Source of the DNA: Terrimicrobiaceae bacterium
GTDB lineage: Bacteria > Verrucomicrobiota > Verrucomicrobiia > Chthoniobacterales > JAATET01
Reading direction: 5' to 3'
DNA length: 50,485 bases
NCBI GenBank assembly: GCA_028713285.1
Contig: JAQTOP010000013.1
Location: forward strand, 1 to 50,485
Positions 8,255 through 17,559 of this stretch are shown piece by piece. The stretch's first letter is position 1. The number at the start of each line of letters is the position of its first letter. The position numbers and the translations under genes are program-made. A model generated the notes under the pieces. That model was not told the DNA's origin. It worked only from the letters and a program-made list of their open reading frames with translations, and ran no database searches.

Positions 8255-9631
8255 TCAGTGCGCGCGGACGGCGGAGGTTTCGGCTTCGCCATTCGCTCCA
8301 GCCCCATTCCACGCGCTGCGGGCCTCCGTGGCCGAGTTCCGCGAGACGACATGGACTCCCGCGAGACAAACGTCGTCCTCGAAGGCGTTGCCTCCGGCAA
8401 ATTGCTCCGCTTCGGCAAGCACGCTGTCGATGATGGCCGCGACGTCCTGCCGTGCGCATCGCTGCAATGCCTCGCACACCCGCTCCGCACCGAACAATTC
8501 GCCCTCCGCGTCGCTCGCTTCGATCAGTCCGTCCGTAAACAGCAGGATGACGTCGTCACCTTCGAGCGCTGTCTCGGCAGTGCCATACGCGGCGTTTTCG
8601 AAAATGCAGAGGCCGGGGCCGCCGACGCCGCGCGGGCAGACGAGCTGCTCGACCGCGCCGGACCGTCGGTTCAAACGCACCGGACCGAGGTGGCCCGCCG
8701 TGGCGTAACGCACGGTGCCGGCGCGACTGTCGGCGACCAGGTAGAACGCCGTGGCATACATCATCTCGCCGGCCTGCCGGATGATTGCCGCGAGAGCGCG
8801 ATTGAGCTGCGCAAGCAGGAGGCCCGGCTCGGTGCATGCGGCCCCGGCATCCTCGACCATCGCCCGGAGCATCGCGGTGACGAGCGCGGAGCGCACGCCG
8901 TGTCCCATTACGTCGGAGATGAAAATGCCGACCGAGTGTTCGGAAATGGGGACGACATGGACGAAGTCGCCGCCCACGCTTCCCGCCGGACGGTAGAGAT
9001 GGGCGAAGCGAATTCCGTCCGCGCCGGGAGGCGCATTCGGCGGGAAGACAAGCCGCCCCTGCGGCAGCATGGCGAGCTGGATCTCGCGGGCCATCACGAG
9101 TTCCTCCTCCATCTGCTGGTTCTTCTCGCGAATCACGCGCTGCTGCGCTTCGAGCTGTCCGATATTCTCGCGCAGGAACTGCGTCTGGAGGCGCACGAGC
9201 GTGTGGACGTGGATCAAGCCGAGAAAGGCGCCATCGCCGTCGAGCAGCACGATATCATCGTAGAAACTCTCGCTGGTGCGCGAAAAGACGTTCTCGAGCA
9301 CAGCGGAGATCGGAAGGTCCTCTCGCACGCAAACCGGCGCGGGCGACAGGTAGTCGCGCACCGGTTTTTGGGAAAAAAGCGGGAAGCCGTAGCGCGCGCC
9401 GAGCCGCATCCCGATCTCGTGACGCGAACAGACCCCGAGCACGCGCTCGCCATCGAGCACCGCCATGAATTCATGATCGTGCGTTCCGAACCGCTTGTGC
9501 ACCTCCTCGAGCCTGCAGTCCGACCAAACCCTCTCCCTGTGGCCAACCAGCTCGCGCAGATCGGTCCGTTCCCACGTCCTGCTGGAAGGGTGCAGTTCGA
9601 TAAATCCCGACGTTACCGGGATGCACGACAT
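8255..9631 (-). CDS. CBS-domain/SpoIIE-type PP2C serine phosphatase (RsbU-like)
   Basis: A 458-aa cytoplasmic protein. Residues about 30-150 resemble a pair of CBS domains, which bind adenine nucleotides. A coiled coil follows (about 150-185, ENIGQLEAQQRVIREKNQQ), then a SpoIIE/PP2C catalytic domain with metal-binding aspartates in GGDFVHV, ISDVMGHG, LLFTDGL and EDDVCL. Such enzymes dephosphorylate anti-sigma-factor antagonists in partner-switching stress pathways. No antagonist or anti-sigma kinase gene lies next to it, so the target is unknown. It follows the thiH-like gene on the same strand with an 81-base gap, and its 3' end faces the PfpI gene 22 bases away. Confidence 0.88.
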   Translation of the reverse strand: MSCIPVTSGFIELHPSSRTWERTDLRELVGHRERVWSDCRLEEVHKRFGTHDHEFMAVLDGERVLGVCSRHEIGMRLGARYGFPLFSQKPVRDYLSPAPVCVREDLPISAVLENVFSRTSESFYDDIVLLDGDGAFLGLIHVHTLVRLQTQFLRENIGQLEAQQRVIREKNQQMEEELVMAREIQLAMLPQGRLVFPPNAPPGADGIRFAHLYRPAGSVGGDFVHVVPISEHSVGIFISDVMGHGVRSALVTAMLRAMVEDAGAACTEPGLLLAQLNRALAAIIRQAGEMMYATAFYLVADSRAGTVRYATAGHLGPVRLNRRSGAVEQLVCPRGVGGPGLCIFENAAYGTAETALEGDDVILLFTDGLIEASDAEGELFGAERVCEALQRCARQDVAAIIDSVLAEAEQFAGGNAFEDDVCLAGVHVVSRNSATEARSAWNGAGANGEAETSAVRAH

Positions 9632-9712
9632 CGAGCAACTACAGGCGGCGGCTGTGACGAAATCGTAGCAATCCGATGGCGCCTTCGTCCGGCGGGCGGG
9701 GTATCGAGGGAC

Positions 9713-10819
9713 TCACCCCGCGATCGCGGCGTCCCAGTCCTTCCACACGGGATCGAGGCCGAGGCGGGCGAGCGTTTGAGCGACCTCCGCGGCGCTGCGG
9801 TCGTCCGAGATGCTGAATTGCTCGGTGGCGGCGGCGGCGGGTCCGTCGCAGGCGATCTGGCGGCCTTTGACCGTGAGGTGCAGGCTTTCCGCGCCCTGGC
9901 CGGTGTAGCCGCCGGGCTCCGTGTGGCTGCCTGCGCTCATCATTGTGACGCCGATGCGGGCGGCGGCGTCGCGGAGCGGGGCGGGTTCCCGGGTGCTCAT
10001 CACGATGCCGACGTGCGGGAAGGTGAGTCGCAGGGCGCAGATGAGCTGGAGAAAATCGCGGTCGCCCAGCGGGTGGCGCGGCTCGAAAGCGCCGGCGGCG
10101 GGACGCAATCGCGGCAGGCTCACGGTGAGCTGCGCTTTCCAGCAGGTCTTGAGCAGGTGGTCGATATGAGCGGCGAGGGCGACGGCTTCCTCGCGCCAGT
10201 CCCACAATCCGAACAACGCGCCGACGCCGATGCGGCGGAATCCGGCCTCATACGCCCGCTCGGGGCAGTCGAGACGCCAGTCGAAGTTTTTTTTCGGCCC
10301 GTGGGCGTGCATCTCCGCGTAGGTCGGGCGGTGATAGGTCTCCTGGTAAACGACGAGGCCCTCCGCGCCGGCGGCGACGAGTGGGAGGTAGGCGGACGTT
10401 TCCATCGGCGCCACTTCGAGCGAGATGCCGGGTGCCACTCCGGCGAGTCGGCGGATGCATTCCTCGATGTAGCCGTTCGATACGAATTTCGGATGCTCGC
10501 CGGCGACGAGAAGGATGCTCCGGAATCCTTCGCTTGCGAGGTGGCGCGCCTCGGCGAGCATTTGATCGATCTCGAGCGTGACGCGCAGGATCGCGTTCTC
10601 GCGCGAGAAGCCGCAGTAGGCGCAGGAATTGATGCACTCGTTCGAGAGATAGAGCGGCGCGAACAGGCGCATCGTGCGGCCGAAAAAACGCCGCGTCACG
10701 GCGGCGGACTCCGCGGCCATCCGCTCGAGCCGGGCATCCGGCGCGGGTGTAAGCAGGCTGCGAAAACGCCCTGCAAAGTCGGTGCGCAGGCTCGATTCAA
10801 ACTGGGACGAAAACGGCAT
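9713..10819 (-). CDS. thiH: ThiH-like radical SAM enzyme (2-iminoacetate synthase)
   Basis: Radical SAM protein of 368 aa from ATG 10819; a start at 10897 adds an unconserved leader. The [4Fe-4S] cysteines are C62, C66 and C69 in CINSCAYCGFS, the ThiH/BioB-like CxxxCxxC with the YCGFS signature. ThiH cleaves tyrosine to make dehydroglycine for the thiazole half of thiamine. Features such as SLEVAPM, GALFGLWDW and SAGSHTEPGGY match ThiH. No thiE, thiG, thiS or thiF is nearby and I see no TPP riboswitch upstream, so the pathway link is by family only. Confidence 0.85.
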   Translation of the reverse strand: MPFSSQFESSLRTDFAGRFRSLLTPAPDARLERMAAESAAVTRRFFGRTMRLFAPLYLSNECINSCAYCGFSRENAILRVTLEIDQMLAEARHLASEGFRSILLVAGEHPKFVSNGYIEECIRRLAGVAPGISLEVAPMETSAYLPLVAAGAEGLVVYQETYHRPTYAEMHAHGPKKNFDWRLDCPERAYEAGFRRIGVGALFGLWDWREEAVALAAHIDHLLKTCWKAQLTVSLPRLRPAAGAFEPRHPLGDRDFLQLICALRLTFPHVGIVMSTREPAPLRDAAARIGVTMMSAGSHTEPGGYTGQGAESLHLTVKGRQIACDGPAAAATEQFSISDDRSAAEVAQTLARLGLDPVWKDWDAAIAG

Positions 10820-10907
10820 CGAAGGCGAGAGAACGCATGGAATGTTGCATGCGCGCAGACCAAATGTAGAGGAATTGCGCAAATTTCGCCATTTCAATCA
10901 AAAGCCG

Positions 10908-10936
10908 TTGACTTCTCGTTCCACGCCGGTTAGTTT
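10908..10936 (+). promoter_or_regulatory. Candidate promoter of the PEP-CTERM gene
   Basis: TTGACT (10908-10913), a 17-base spacer, then TAGTTT (10931-10936), 27 bases before the ATG at 10964. Good sigma-70 spacing in the divergent gap next to thiH. Confidence 0.5.
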
Positions 10937-10963
10937 CGCGTGCTTTCCCTCCCCGCGAAATAC

Positions 10964-11584
10964 ATGAAAATCCCCCTCAAGAAGCTCGTCCTCGTTGGAA
11001 CATTCACCCTGATGGCGATGACCTCCGGTCGAGCTGACAACGTGACGTTGAGTCTCATTACCACCGGAACGCCTTCATCCAGTCTAAGTATAGCAGCCGG
11101 TCAGAGCTTTTCGCTTTACGTTCAAGTCAGTGGAATCGTTTCGCCCACTCTTAACAATTTTGATCTGGCGATTGGAACTATTCCAATTCCGGTTTCTCCG
11201 AATCCTCCTTTTCCTACGGGATTGGCCATAAGTAATTTCACGGACACAGTTCCCTCGGGTTGGATCAAGATCCCTGACGCGGCAGCGGGAAAATATGGAG
11301 CGAACGCTTTTTTCGATGCAGATCTTCCGCCAGGAACGGCGAATCTTGTGCAAATAAATTTTAGCTCCACTGGAGCGCTGGCAGCCGGCAATTACACGAT
11401 AGGTTTTGATACTCCCAACACGTTTCTGCGCTCTTCTTCAAACGGCGTGATTTCCTACACGGATTCTCCACTCTCCCTCACGGTCGTTCCAGAGCCTGGC
11501 AGCGTCTCGCTCCTGCTGTCGATGGGATGTTTACTTCTGATCTGGCGTCGCCGGCACCTGAGGCGTCATCTCTCGATGAACTAG
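10964..11584 (+). CDS. PEP-CTERM sorting-domain protein
   Basis: A 206-aa exported protein. It has a signal peptide (KKLVLVGTFTLMAM, cleavage near RAD), a beta-rich body with many Ser, Thr and Gly (a cohesin-like fold is possible), and a C-terminal VPEPGSVSLLLSMG followed by a hydrophobic stretch and Arg-rich tail. That tripartite end is the PEP-CTERM signal processed by exosortase and linked to exopolysaccharide export. The start is ATG 10964, with a promoter just upstream. Base composition is visibly more AT-rich than the genes around it, which may mean recent gain or simply surface-protein bias. No exosortase gene is in the window. Confidence 0.88.
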   Translation: MKIPLKKLVLVGTFTLMAMTSGRADNVTLSLITTGTPSSSLSIAAGQSFSLYVQVSGIVSPTLNNFDLAIGTIPIPVSPNPPFPTGLAISNFTDTVPSGWIKIPDAAAGKYGANAFFDADLPPGTANLVQINFSSTGALAAGNYTIGFDTPNTFLRSSSNGVISYTDSPLSLTVVPEPGSVSLLLSMGCLLLIWRRRHLRRHLSMN

Positions 11585-11635
11585 AACCCCTCCGATCAGG
11601 ATACTTGGTCGTGCACAGTTGAATTGGAAACGGAA

Positions 11636-12652
11636 TTATCCGTGGTTCAGTTTTTCTTCGAGCCTCTTGACGCGGTCGTAGAGTCTGCCGAGGCGGTTGA
11701 CTTGGGCGGCTTGTTCCTTCCAATCCTGGATCGGGCGGGCGGGGGAGCCGCAGACGACTTCGCCGGCTTTGAGGTTGCGGCTTAGACCGGTCTGGGCTGC
11801 GACGATGGCGCGGTCGCCGACTTCGATGTGGCCGACGAGGCCGACCTGGCCGGCGAGCGTGACGTAGCTGCCGATGCGGGTGCTGCCGGAGACGCCGGCC
11901 TGCGAGCAGATGATCGAATGCGCGCCGACGCGCACGTTGTGCGCAATCTGGACGAGGTTGTCGATCTTGGCGCCGGTTTGAATCCAGGTGCGTCCGAATC
12001 GGGCGCGGTCGATGGTCGTGTTCGCGCCGATCTCGACGTCGTCGTCGATTTGCACGATGCCGGTCTGGGGAATCTTCACATGGCGCCCGTCCTGGAGTTC
12101 GTATCCGAAGCCGTCGGAGCCGATCACCGCGCCGCTCTGGAGATGCACGCGGTCGCCGAGCTTGCAGCGTTCGCGGACGGTGACGCGGGGATGGATGAAG
12201 CAGTCGGCGCCGACTGTGGTGTGGTGGCCGATGAAGGATTGCGCGGCAATCACCGTGCGCGCGCCGATGCGGGTGCCGGCCTCGATGACGACGCCGGCGC
12301 CGACGTGCGCGGTCGAGTCGATCTGCGCGGAGCCGGCGACGACGGCGGTGGGATGAACCCCGGCGGGATGCGCGACGGGCTCGGGCGCGAAGTGCGCGAG
12401 AATTTTTGCAAACGCGGCGGAAGGATTATCGACCCAGATGCGCGCGGCGGGAATTTCTTCGCCGCATCCGTGGGGCACCAGCACGGCGGAGGCCTGGGTG
12501 GCGCGAAGGGCGGCAAGATATTTCGCATTGCCAAAGAAGGCGATGTCGCCCGGGCCGGCTTCGACGAGCGAGGCGGGGCCGTGGATTTCGATGGATTCGC
12601 GGTCGGGGTTCACATGGCCGGAAACAAGGCCGGCGATTTCGCGCAGAGTCAT
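11636..12652 (-). CDS. lpxD: UDP-3-O-acylglucosamine N-acyltransferase
   Basis: Third step of lipid A synthesis: adds a hydroxyacyl chain from ACP to UDP-3-O-acyl-glucosamine at the inner face of the inner membrane. At 338 aa it has the usual length. The N-terminal uridine-binding domain (to about 95) is followed by hexapeptide repeats forming a left-handed beta helix (about 100-300). The catalytic His is H238 in QIAHNVRVG, equivalent to H239 of E. coli. The C-terminal helix ends with [11 protein letters not shown]. It closes a minus-strand operon of coaE, rho and two membrane proteins. Other lpx genes are not in view. Confidence 0.96.
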   Translation of the reverse strand: MTLREIAGLVSGHVNPDRESIEIHGPASLVEAGPGDIAFFGNAKYLAALRATQASAVLVPHGCGEEIPAARIWVDNPSAAFAKILAHFAPEPVAHPAGVHPTAVVAGSAQIDSTAHVGAGVVIEAGTRIGARTVIAAQSFIGHHTTVGADCFIHPRVTVRERCKLGDRVHLQSGAVIGSDGFGYELQDGRHVKIPQTGIVQIDDDVEIGANTTIDRARFGRTWIQTGAKIDNLVQIAHNVRVGAHSIICSQAGVSGSTRIGSYVTLAGQVGLVGHIEVGDRAIVAAQTGLSRNLKAGEVVCGSPARPIQDWKEQAAQVNRLGRLYDRVKRLEEKLNHG

Positions 12653-12694
12653 GGCGGTAATGATGGAAAGGATTGCGGCGGGGAGGCGAGGAAT

Positions 12695-14629
12695 TTAGCG
12701 GGTGGCCGGGCCATCGACGAAGAGGCGGAAGCTGTCGAGAGCGACGCGTCCGGCCTTCGGCGAAATGCGGAAGCGGACTTGCACGGCATCCGCTTCCGGC
12801 GGGATGGTGATGAAGAAAAAATCCTCGCTCGATTCGCCGAAGAAATAGGGGGTGAGTGAAAGATCCTGGATGCGGACGCCGCGGTGCAGGAAAGCCGCGG
12901 CGGCGCGGATGGGTTCGGTGGCGTCCGACGAATAGCGAAGCGACAGGAAGAGCGTGCGGCCGGCGAGCAGGGCGGGAAGGGGCCGGGGCGGCAGTTCGAT
13001 CGCATCGTGCTTCGGTTTGGAAAAGTCCCACGTATGCGGCACGGGGAGTTCGGGCAACAGCTCCGTGCGCAGCAGGCGGCCTGTCGAGCATTGTTCCGAG
13101 AGGCGAGCGCCTGCCTTGCGGCGGGCGAGAAAGACGAAGTCGGGCGCATCGTCCTTGAGAATGACACTCCGCGCGGACCATCCGCCAAGCGGCGGGCGCA
13201 GGTAGGGCGCGATTTCGCCGATGGCGGAGAGTTGATCGTATTCGCTTTTCTTGCGCGTTCCGGTCCATATCCATTTGCGGTTGAACCAGATTTCATCGGC
13301 TGTGGCGGCGAGTTGCCGTGTCATCGGCGAAGGATCGAGCAGATCGTTTTGCAGAATCCAATCGACGCGTTCGGCGGCGGCGGGATCGGCGAGATAGGCG
13401 ACGTGACGCATCGGCGCGTGCGAGAGGACGCGCAGGCCGGGAGGAGCCGAGCGTTCGCAGACGGCGATTTCGTGGAGATAATTCGGCCCGCGGAACGGAC
13501 GGTCTGCCAAAAACGCAAGCGCCACGGCAACCGCCGCGAGCGCCAGCGCCGGGCGGCGGCCGATCCAGCGGGCGGGCGGCCAGGCGCGCAGGGGCCGGGG
13601 CAGGCGTCCGACAAGCCATGCGAGCGCGAGGGCCGACAGGATCGAGAGCGGGAAGGCGAGGCTGCCGAGAAATCGATCTCCGTCGCGCATGAGCGGGCGG
13701 GGAGGCGAGAGGCTTTGCAGCGCGCAACTGTAGATCAGCAAGTAGCCAATGGCGTAGAGGACGAGCGCGCGACCCGGCGGGCCGAAGGTCCTCCATGCGA
13801 CCCCGATTCCGAGCAGGGCGGTGAGATTGAGCGCGATGGCGGAAGGGCGATCGAAGAGGGACGGCAGGAAACGGAAGGGCAGCTTCCAGAGCGAGAGGGA
13901 CTCGGTGCCCTTGCGCCCGCGCGCGCCGAGATTCGCATGCAGGCTGTGCAGCCAGTCGCCGGTGAGGGAGTGGTAGATCGCGGCTTCGATGAAGACGAAG
14001 CCCGCCGCGAACAGGCCGCAAAGCCCCAGCCAGAGGACCTGGCGCGGATAAAAGGCGAGCGTCGCGATGACGAGCACGGGAACCGCGAAGACGCCGGTGA
14101 TGCGGTTGGCCTGGGCGACGGCGAGCGCGAGCCCGACCAGCGCGACGAGCGGAACTTTCGCCGTGATCCGCTCGGTGCGGACCATTTTCAACCAGGCGAG
14201 GAACGCGAGGGAGACCCAGAAGCCCTCGGAAAGATCGGGCATCGGGCGGTTCATCAGCGAATCGAGCTGAGGGTGAAAGAGCAGCAGTATGCCGGCAAGG
14301 AACGCAATGGGTTCGGTCGCACCGACCTCCCGGGCGAGCAGATAAACGATCGCCGCGCTCGCACCGAGGTAGATCATCGGCTCGAGGTAGTAGGAGAGCG
14401 CGCTGAAGCCGAAGGGGATTTGCAGGAGCCAGCACAATCCCCATACGGGCCAGCGGAGGTCGTGAAAAGATCCCGGGCTCCATGCGTCGGGAACACCGTG
14501 ATGCAGGTCGAAGGCGAGGCCCCAGTAATTCAGATCGTCGCCGAGCGAGGGGGGAGCCTGGTAAATCCAACAGACGAGGAATCCGCCCAGGAAGAGCAGG
14601 ATCGGCGCAAGGAGGGGACGCGATTTCAT
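12695..14629 (-). CDS. GT-C-like polytopic membrane protein with C-terminal soluble domain
   Basis: A 644-aa membrane protein. About ten hydrophobic segments lie in residues 1-400. The first loop after TM1 holds an acidic pair (PPSLGDDLNYWG), as in GT-C glycosyltransferases of the ArnT/PMT type, which use polyprenyl-linked sugars. Residues from about 420 form a large, probably periplasmic part ending in a beta-rich region. The start ATG 14629 overlaps the upstream stop (ATGA); an open frame runs further upstream to 14881 but is a shadow. Together with the preceding gene and lpxD it suggests cell-envelope glycan modification. The donor and acceptor are unknown. Confidence 0.65.
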   Translation of the reverse strand: MKSRPLLAPILLFLGGFLVCWIYQAPPSLGDDLNYWGLAFDLHHGVPDAWSPGSFHDLRWPVWGLCWLLQIPFGFSALSYYLEPMIYLGASAAIVYLLAREVGATEPIAFLAGILLLFHPQLDSLMNRPMPDLSEGFWVSLAFLAWLKMVRTERITAKVPLVALVGLALAVAQANRITGVFAVPVLVIATLAFYPRQVLWLGLCGLFAAGFVFIEAAIYHSLTGDWLHSLHANLGARGRKGTESLSLWKLPFRFLPSLFDRPSAIALNLTALLGIGVAWRTFGPPGRALVLYAIGYLLIYSCALQSLSPPRPLMRDGDRFLGSLAFPLSILSALALAWLVGRLPRPLRAWPPARWIGRRPALALAAVAVALAFLADRPFRGPNYLHEIAVCERSAPPGLRVLSHAPMRHVAYLADPAAAERVDWILQNDLLDPSPMTRQLAATADEIWFNRKWIWTGTRKKSEYDQLSAIGEIAPYLRPPLGGWSARSVILKDDAPDFVFLARRKAGARLSEQCSTGRLLRTELLPELPVPHTWDFSKPKHDAIELPPRPLPALLAGRTLFLSLRYSSDATEPIRAAAAFLHRGVRIQDLSLTPYFFGESSEDFFFITIPPEADAVQVRFRISPKAGRVALDSFRLFVDGPATR

Positions 14630-16227
14630 GAGGCGGCGGCCGCCGGCCGCGAGGGGCGCAAGCGCGCGGCGAAGATGAGCAGCGTGTCGAGGAGCGCGAA
14701 TGCGTAAAGAATCCAGAACGGCTCGAAGAGCACGCGGAAGCGCGCGCGGATGTTCGCGGTGACCATGATCAGCACGAACAGGCCGATCAGAAACGCGCCC
14801 CAGAGCTGATGAAAATTCAGCGGTGTGCGATCGCGCAGGGCGAGGCAGAGCATCCCGCACAGGGCGGTGGTGTAGAGCCACGGAAGGCCCCGGATCGGCA
14901 CGCCGCCTGCATTCGAGCCGGGCAGGTCGATCGGGGCGACGGGCAGAAGGCTGAAGGACTGCCAGGCGCGGAGAAGGTGCGTGAGGAAATCGCCGGGAAT
15001 CGGGCGATAGGTTGACGCGAGGAAATCGCGCGCGGCCTTGGGCGATTCGAGCGGATGGCCCCAGAGGAGCCCGGAAGCGCGAAGCAGGTGGTCGTCGTGT
15101 CCGCCATTGGTGAGGGCATCGAGCTGGCCGTCGATCGCGTAGGAGTTGAAGTCACCGCTGGGGAGTTCGCGATGCGCGACGATGAATTTTCGCAGCGCGA
15201 GGCCGGGCAGGGCGACGGAATTGCGGACGGCGATTTCCAGACCGGCGCGCTTCGCGATGGAATCGACCTGAGCTGCGGCGGCGCGCGTGGATAAGCCGCC
15301 GGATGCCTGGGTTTCGATGAGAGTTTGTTGAAGCTGTTTACGCAGTGCGACAAGTCTCGGCGGCTCTGTTCGCTGCCAGGCGATCCGGGTTTGATCGGCC
15401 AGCGGGCGCACACTTTCGGCCACGCCGGGCGAGAAGATCAAATGCTCCGGAGTGAACTGGAGCAGTGAGGTGAAGAGCAGCAGGCCGCTTTGGCCGGTGC
15501 GGGAGATGGAAAAAAGGAAGGCCGTCCAGATGAGCGTCGAGGCGACGCCGACGCGGAAGGATCGCCAGTCGCCCCACAGCGTGCGAGCGACGAGAACGAC
15601 GGCGAAGAGGCTGAAAAGCCGGCCCTCGGGGCGGGACCCGGCGATGAAGAGCAGGGCGAGCAAAAGTGCGGCGAGCGTGTAGCGATTCGGAGCGCGGTAA
15701 AAGGCCGTCGCGACCAGCGCAACGAGCGTGATGCCGAAGACGGCATACGTCTCGGCAAGCGCGGTGTGTTCATACCACAGCAGAACGGGATTGAAGGCGG
15801 CGGCCAGCGTGACGGGCACGATGAGCGCGCGCCAGTTTCGCAGCCAGGCGCGGGTGAGCAGGCCGCAGGCGAAAACCGTGGCGATGCCGAGCAGGTGCTG
15901 GACGACGGCGAGGAAGGGCAGCACGGGCAGGTGAAGGATGGCAGGGATGCCATAGACCGCGGGCGCAAGGAAAGTCTTCTTCACGTCGAGAACAAAGGCG
16001 CCGCGCTCGACGAGGCGGGCGGCGGTTTCCAGGGTGGCGGCGGTGTCGTTGTGGACGAATGCCGCGGGCATGCAGGCGAGCAGGACGGCCCGCAGGACGA
16101 CGGCGAGAACGGCGGCGGGCAGGCTGAGCCTGAGCGCAAGCCGAATGTCCGGCGCGCGCAGCCGCCGCAGGAACGTCCGAAGCGCGGGCGGATCGATGAG
16201 GCGCGTGAGCCAGCCGCGACCGGGCAT
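14626..16227 (-). CDS. GT-C-like polytopic membrane protein
   Basis: A 533-aa protein with roughly ten to twelve hydrophobic helices. After the first helix the segment FVHNDTAATLETAARL carries the acidic residue expected for a GT-C active site, and SRPEGR occurs in a later loop. It resembles dolichyl-phosphate-mannose-type or family 39 glycosyltransferases, but I cannot name the substrate. The ATG at 16227 is 3 bases after the rho stop, and its stop overlaps the next membrane-protein start by 4 bases, so these are clearly one operon. Confidence 0.65.
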   Translation of the reverse strand: MPGRGWLTRLIDPPALRTFLRRLRAPDIRLALRLSLPAAVLAVVLRAVLLACMPAAFVHNDTAATLETAARLVERGAFVLDVKKTFLAPAVYGIPAILHLPVLPFLAVVQHLLGIATVFACGLLTRAWLRNWRALIVPVTLAAAFNPVLLWYEHTALAETYAVFGITLVALVATAFYRAPNRYTLAALLLALLFIAGSRPEGRLFSLFAVVLVARTLWGDWRSFRVGVASTLIWTAFLFSISRTGQSGLLLFTSLLQFTPEHLIFSPGVAESVRPLADQTRIAWQRTEPPRLVALRKQLQQTLIETQASGGLSTRAAAAQVDSIAKRAGLEIAVRNSVALPGLALRKFIVAHRELPSGDFNSYAIDGQLDALTNGGHDDHLLRASGLLWGHPLESPKAARDFLASTYRPIPGDFLTHLLRAWQSFSLLPVAPIDLPGSNAGGVPIRGLPWLYTTALCGMLCLALRDRTPLNFHQLWGAFLIGLFVLIMVTANIRARFRVLFEPFWILYAFALLDTLLIFAARLRPSRPAAAAS

Positions 16228-16230
16228 GGG

Positions 16231-17559
16231 CTAGCAGCCGCGCAGGCTGCCGAGGAGCAGTTCCGCGTTCAAGCTGGTGTGCTGGAGATTGGTCTGAAGG
16301 ACTTCCATCGCCTCGACGGCGGGGAGTTCGGCGAGTTGTTTGCGAAGGGCGACCGTGCGGTCGAACTCGTCGGGATGGAGGAGGAGATCCTCGCGGCGGG
16401 TGCCGGATTTCGTGATGTGGATGGCGGGGAAGATGCGGAGTTCGGCGATGGTGCGGTCGAGGTGGATCTCCATGTTGCCGGTGCCCTTGTATTCCTCGAA
16501 AATGAGGTCGTCCATGCGGCTCTGGGTCTCGACAAGCGCGGTGGCGAGGATCGTGAGGCTGCCGCCCTCCTCGACGTTGCGGGCCGCGCCAAAGAATTTC
16601 TTGGGTTTGACGAGCGCCTTGGAATCGACGCCGCCGCTCATCGTGCGGCTGCCTTTGTTGGGCTGGAGATTGTTGTAGCCGCGCGAGAGGCGCGTGATGC
16701 TGTCGAGAAGAATGACGACATCCCGGCCCGTCTCGACGAGGCGTTTGGCGCGTTCGGAGACGAGTTCCGCAAGGGCGACGTGACGGGCCGGGGATTCGTC
16801 GAACGTGCTGCTGAAGATGTCGCAATCGAGCGAGCGCTCGAAGTCGGTGACCTCCTCGGGGCGTTCATCCACGAGGAGAAGGATGAGGTGGATGGCGGGA
16901 TGGTTGCGGCGGATCGCCTGGGCAATCTGCGAAAGCAGCACGGTCTTTCCAGCACGCGGAGGCGCGACGATGAGGCCGCGCTGCCCCATGCCGAGAGGGG
17001 CGATGAGATCGATGGCGCGCGGGCCCAGGTCGGCATGCCCGGGGGTCTCGAGAAAAATGCGGCGGTTCGGGAAAAGCGGGGTCAGCTTTTCGAAGTCGGC
17101 CGGCGTGGTCCACTCGGCGGCGGGCCTGCCCTCGACGGTGAGGACGGAATCGAGCACGAGGCCGTGCTCGCGCTGCTCGGGAAGGCGAAGGCGGCCGTGG
17201 ATCTTCAGACCCGCGCGAAGGTTGTGCGCGCGGATGAGCGGCTGGGGCACGGAGACATCCTCGGGGCAGGCGCGGAAACTGAATTTTTCCCAGCGCAGGA
17301 TGCCGCGATTGCTTTCCAGATCGAAGATGGCGTCGGCGGTGACGGCATCGCCGCGTTGCAGGTGAAAGCGCGCCTGGTCTAGAATGAGGTGATGAATGCC
17401 GCCCTCGGGACGCAGGCGGATCGAAAACTCCCGCGCGCGCGCTGCAAGGGCGGCACGGTCCAGGGCCTGGAGCGCGTTCAGCGAAATCACGAGCGGCTGG
17501 GGTTCGCCGGGAGTGGAAGTCCCCGAGGGAGGCGCTTCGGGTGTGACGACATCAGTCAT
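16231..17559 (-). CDS. rho: Transcription termination factor Rho, divergent RNA-binding domain
   Basis: Hexameric RNA-dependent ATPase that ends transcription. From ATG 17559 it is 442 aa, near the E. coli length and without the long disordered insert seen in many relatives; a start at 17622 would lie inside coaE. Conserved parts: Walker A APPRAGKT (199-206), [28 protein letters not shown], the Q-loop region [20 protein letters not shown] and [12 protein letters not shown]. The primary RNA-binding domain is unusual: where E. coli has GFGFLR (F62, F64), this reads NRGILR (84-89), losing both aromatics. It overlaps the end of coaE by 8 bases. Confidence 0.95.
   Translation of the reverse strand: MTDVVTPEAPPSGTSTPGEPQPLVISLNALQALDRAALAARAREFSIRLRPEGGIHHLILDQARFHLQRGDAVTADAIFDLESNRGILRWEKFSFRACPEDVSVPQPLIRAHNLRAGLKIHGRLRLPEQREHGLVLDSVLTVEGRPAAEWTTPADFEKLTPLFPNRRIFLETPGHADLGPRAIDLIAPLGMGQRGLIVAPPRAGKTVLLSQIAQAIRRNHPAIHLILLLVDERPEEVTDFERSLDCDIFSSTFDESPARHVALAELVSERAKRLVETGRDVVILLDSITRLSRGYNNLQPNKGSRTMSGGVDSKALVKPKKFFGAARNVEEGGSLTILATALVETQSRMDDLIFEEYKGTGNMEIHLDRTIAELRIFPAIHITKSGTRREDLLLHPDEFDRTVALRKQLAELPAVEAMEVLQTNLQHTSLNAELLLGSLRGC

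Noticed and set aside
10820-10963. TPP riboswitch in front of thiH
   Set aside because: I looked for the conserved THI-box segments on the minus strand and saw none.
12884-14707. Plus-strand open frame of about 607 codons
   Set aside because: It is charge-rich and lies opposite a hydrophobic membrane-protein gene, so it is a shadow.
15490-17382. Plus-strand open frame of 630 codons
   Set aside because: It is opposite rho and a GT-C-like gene, with no recognisable domain.
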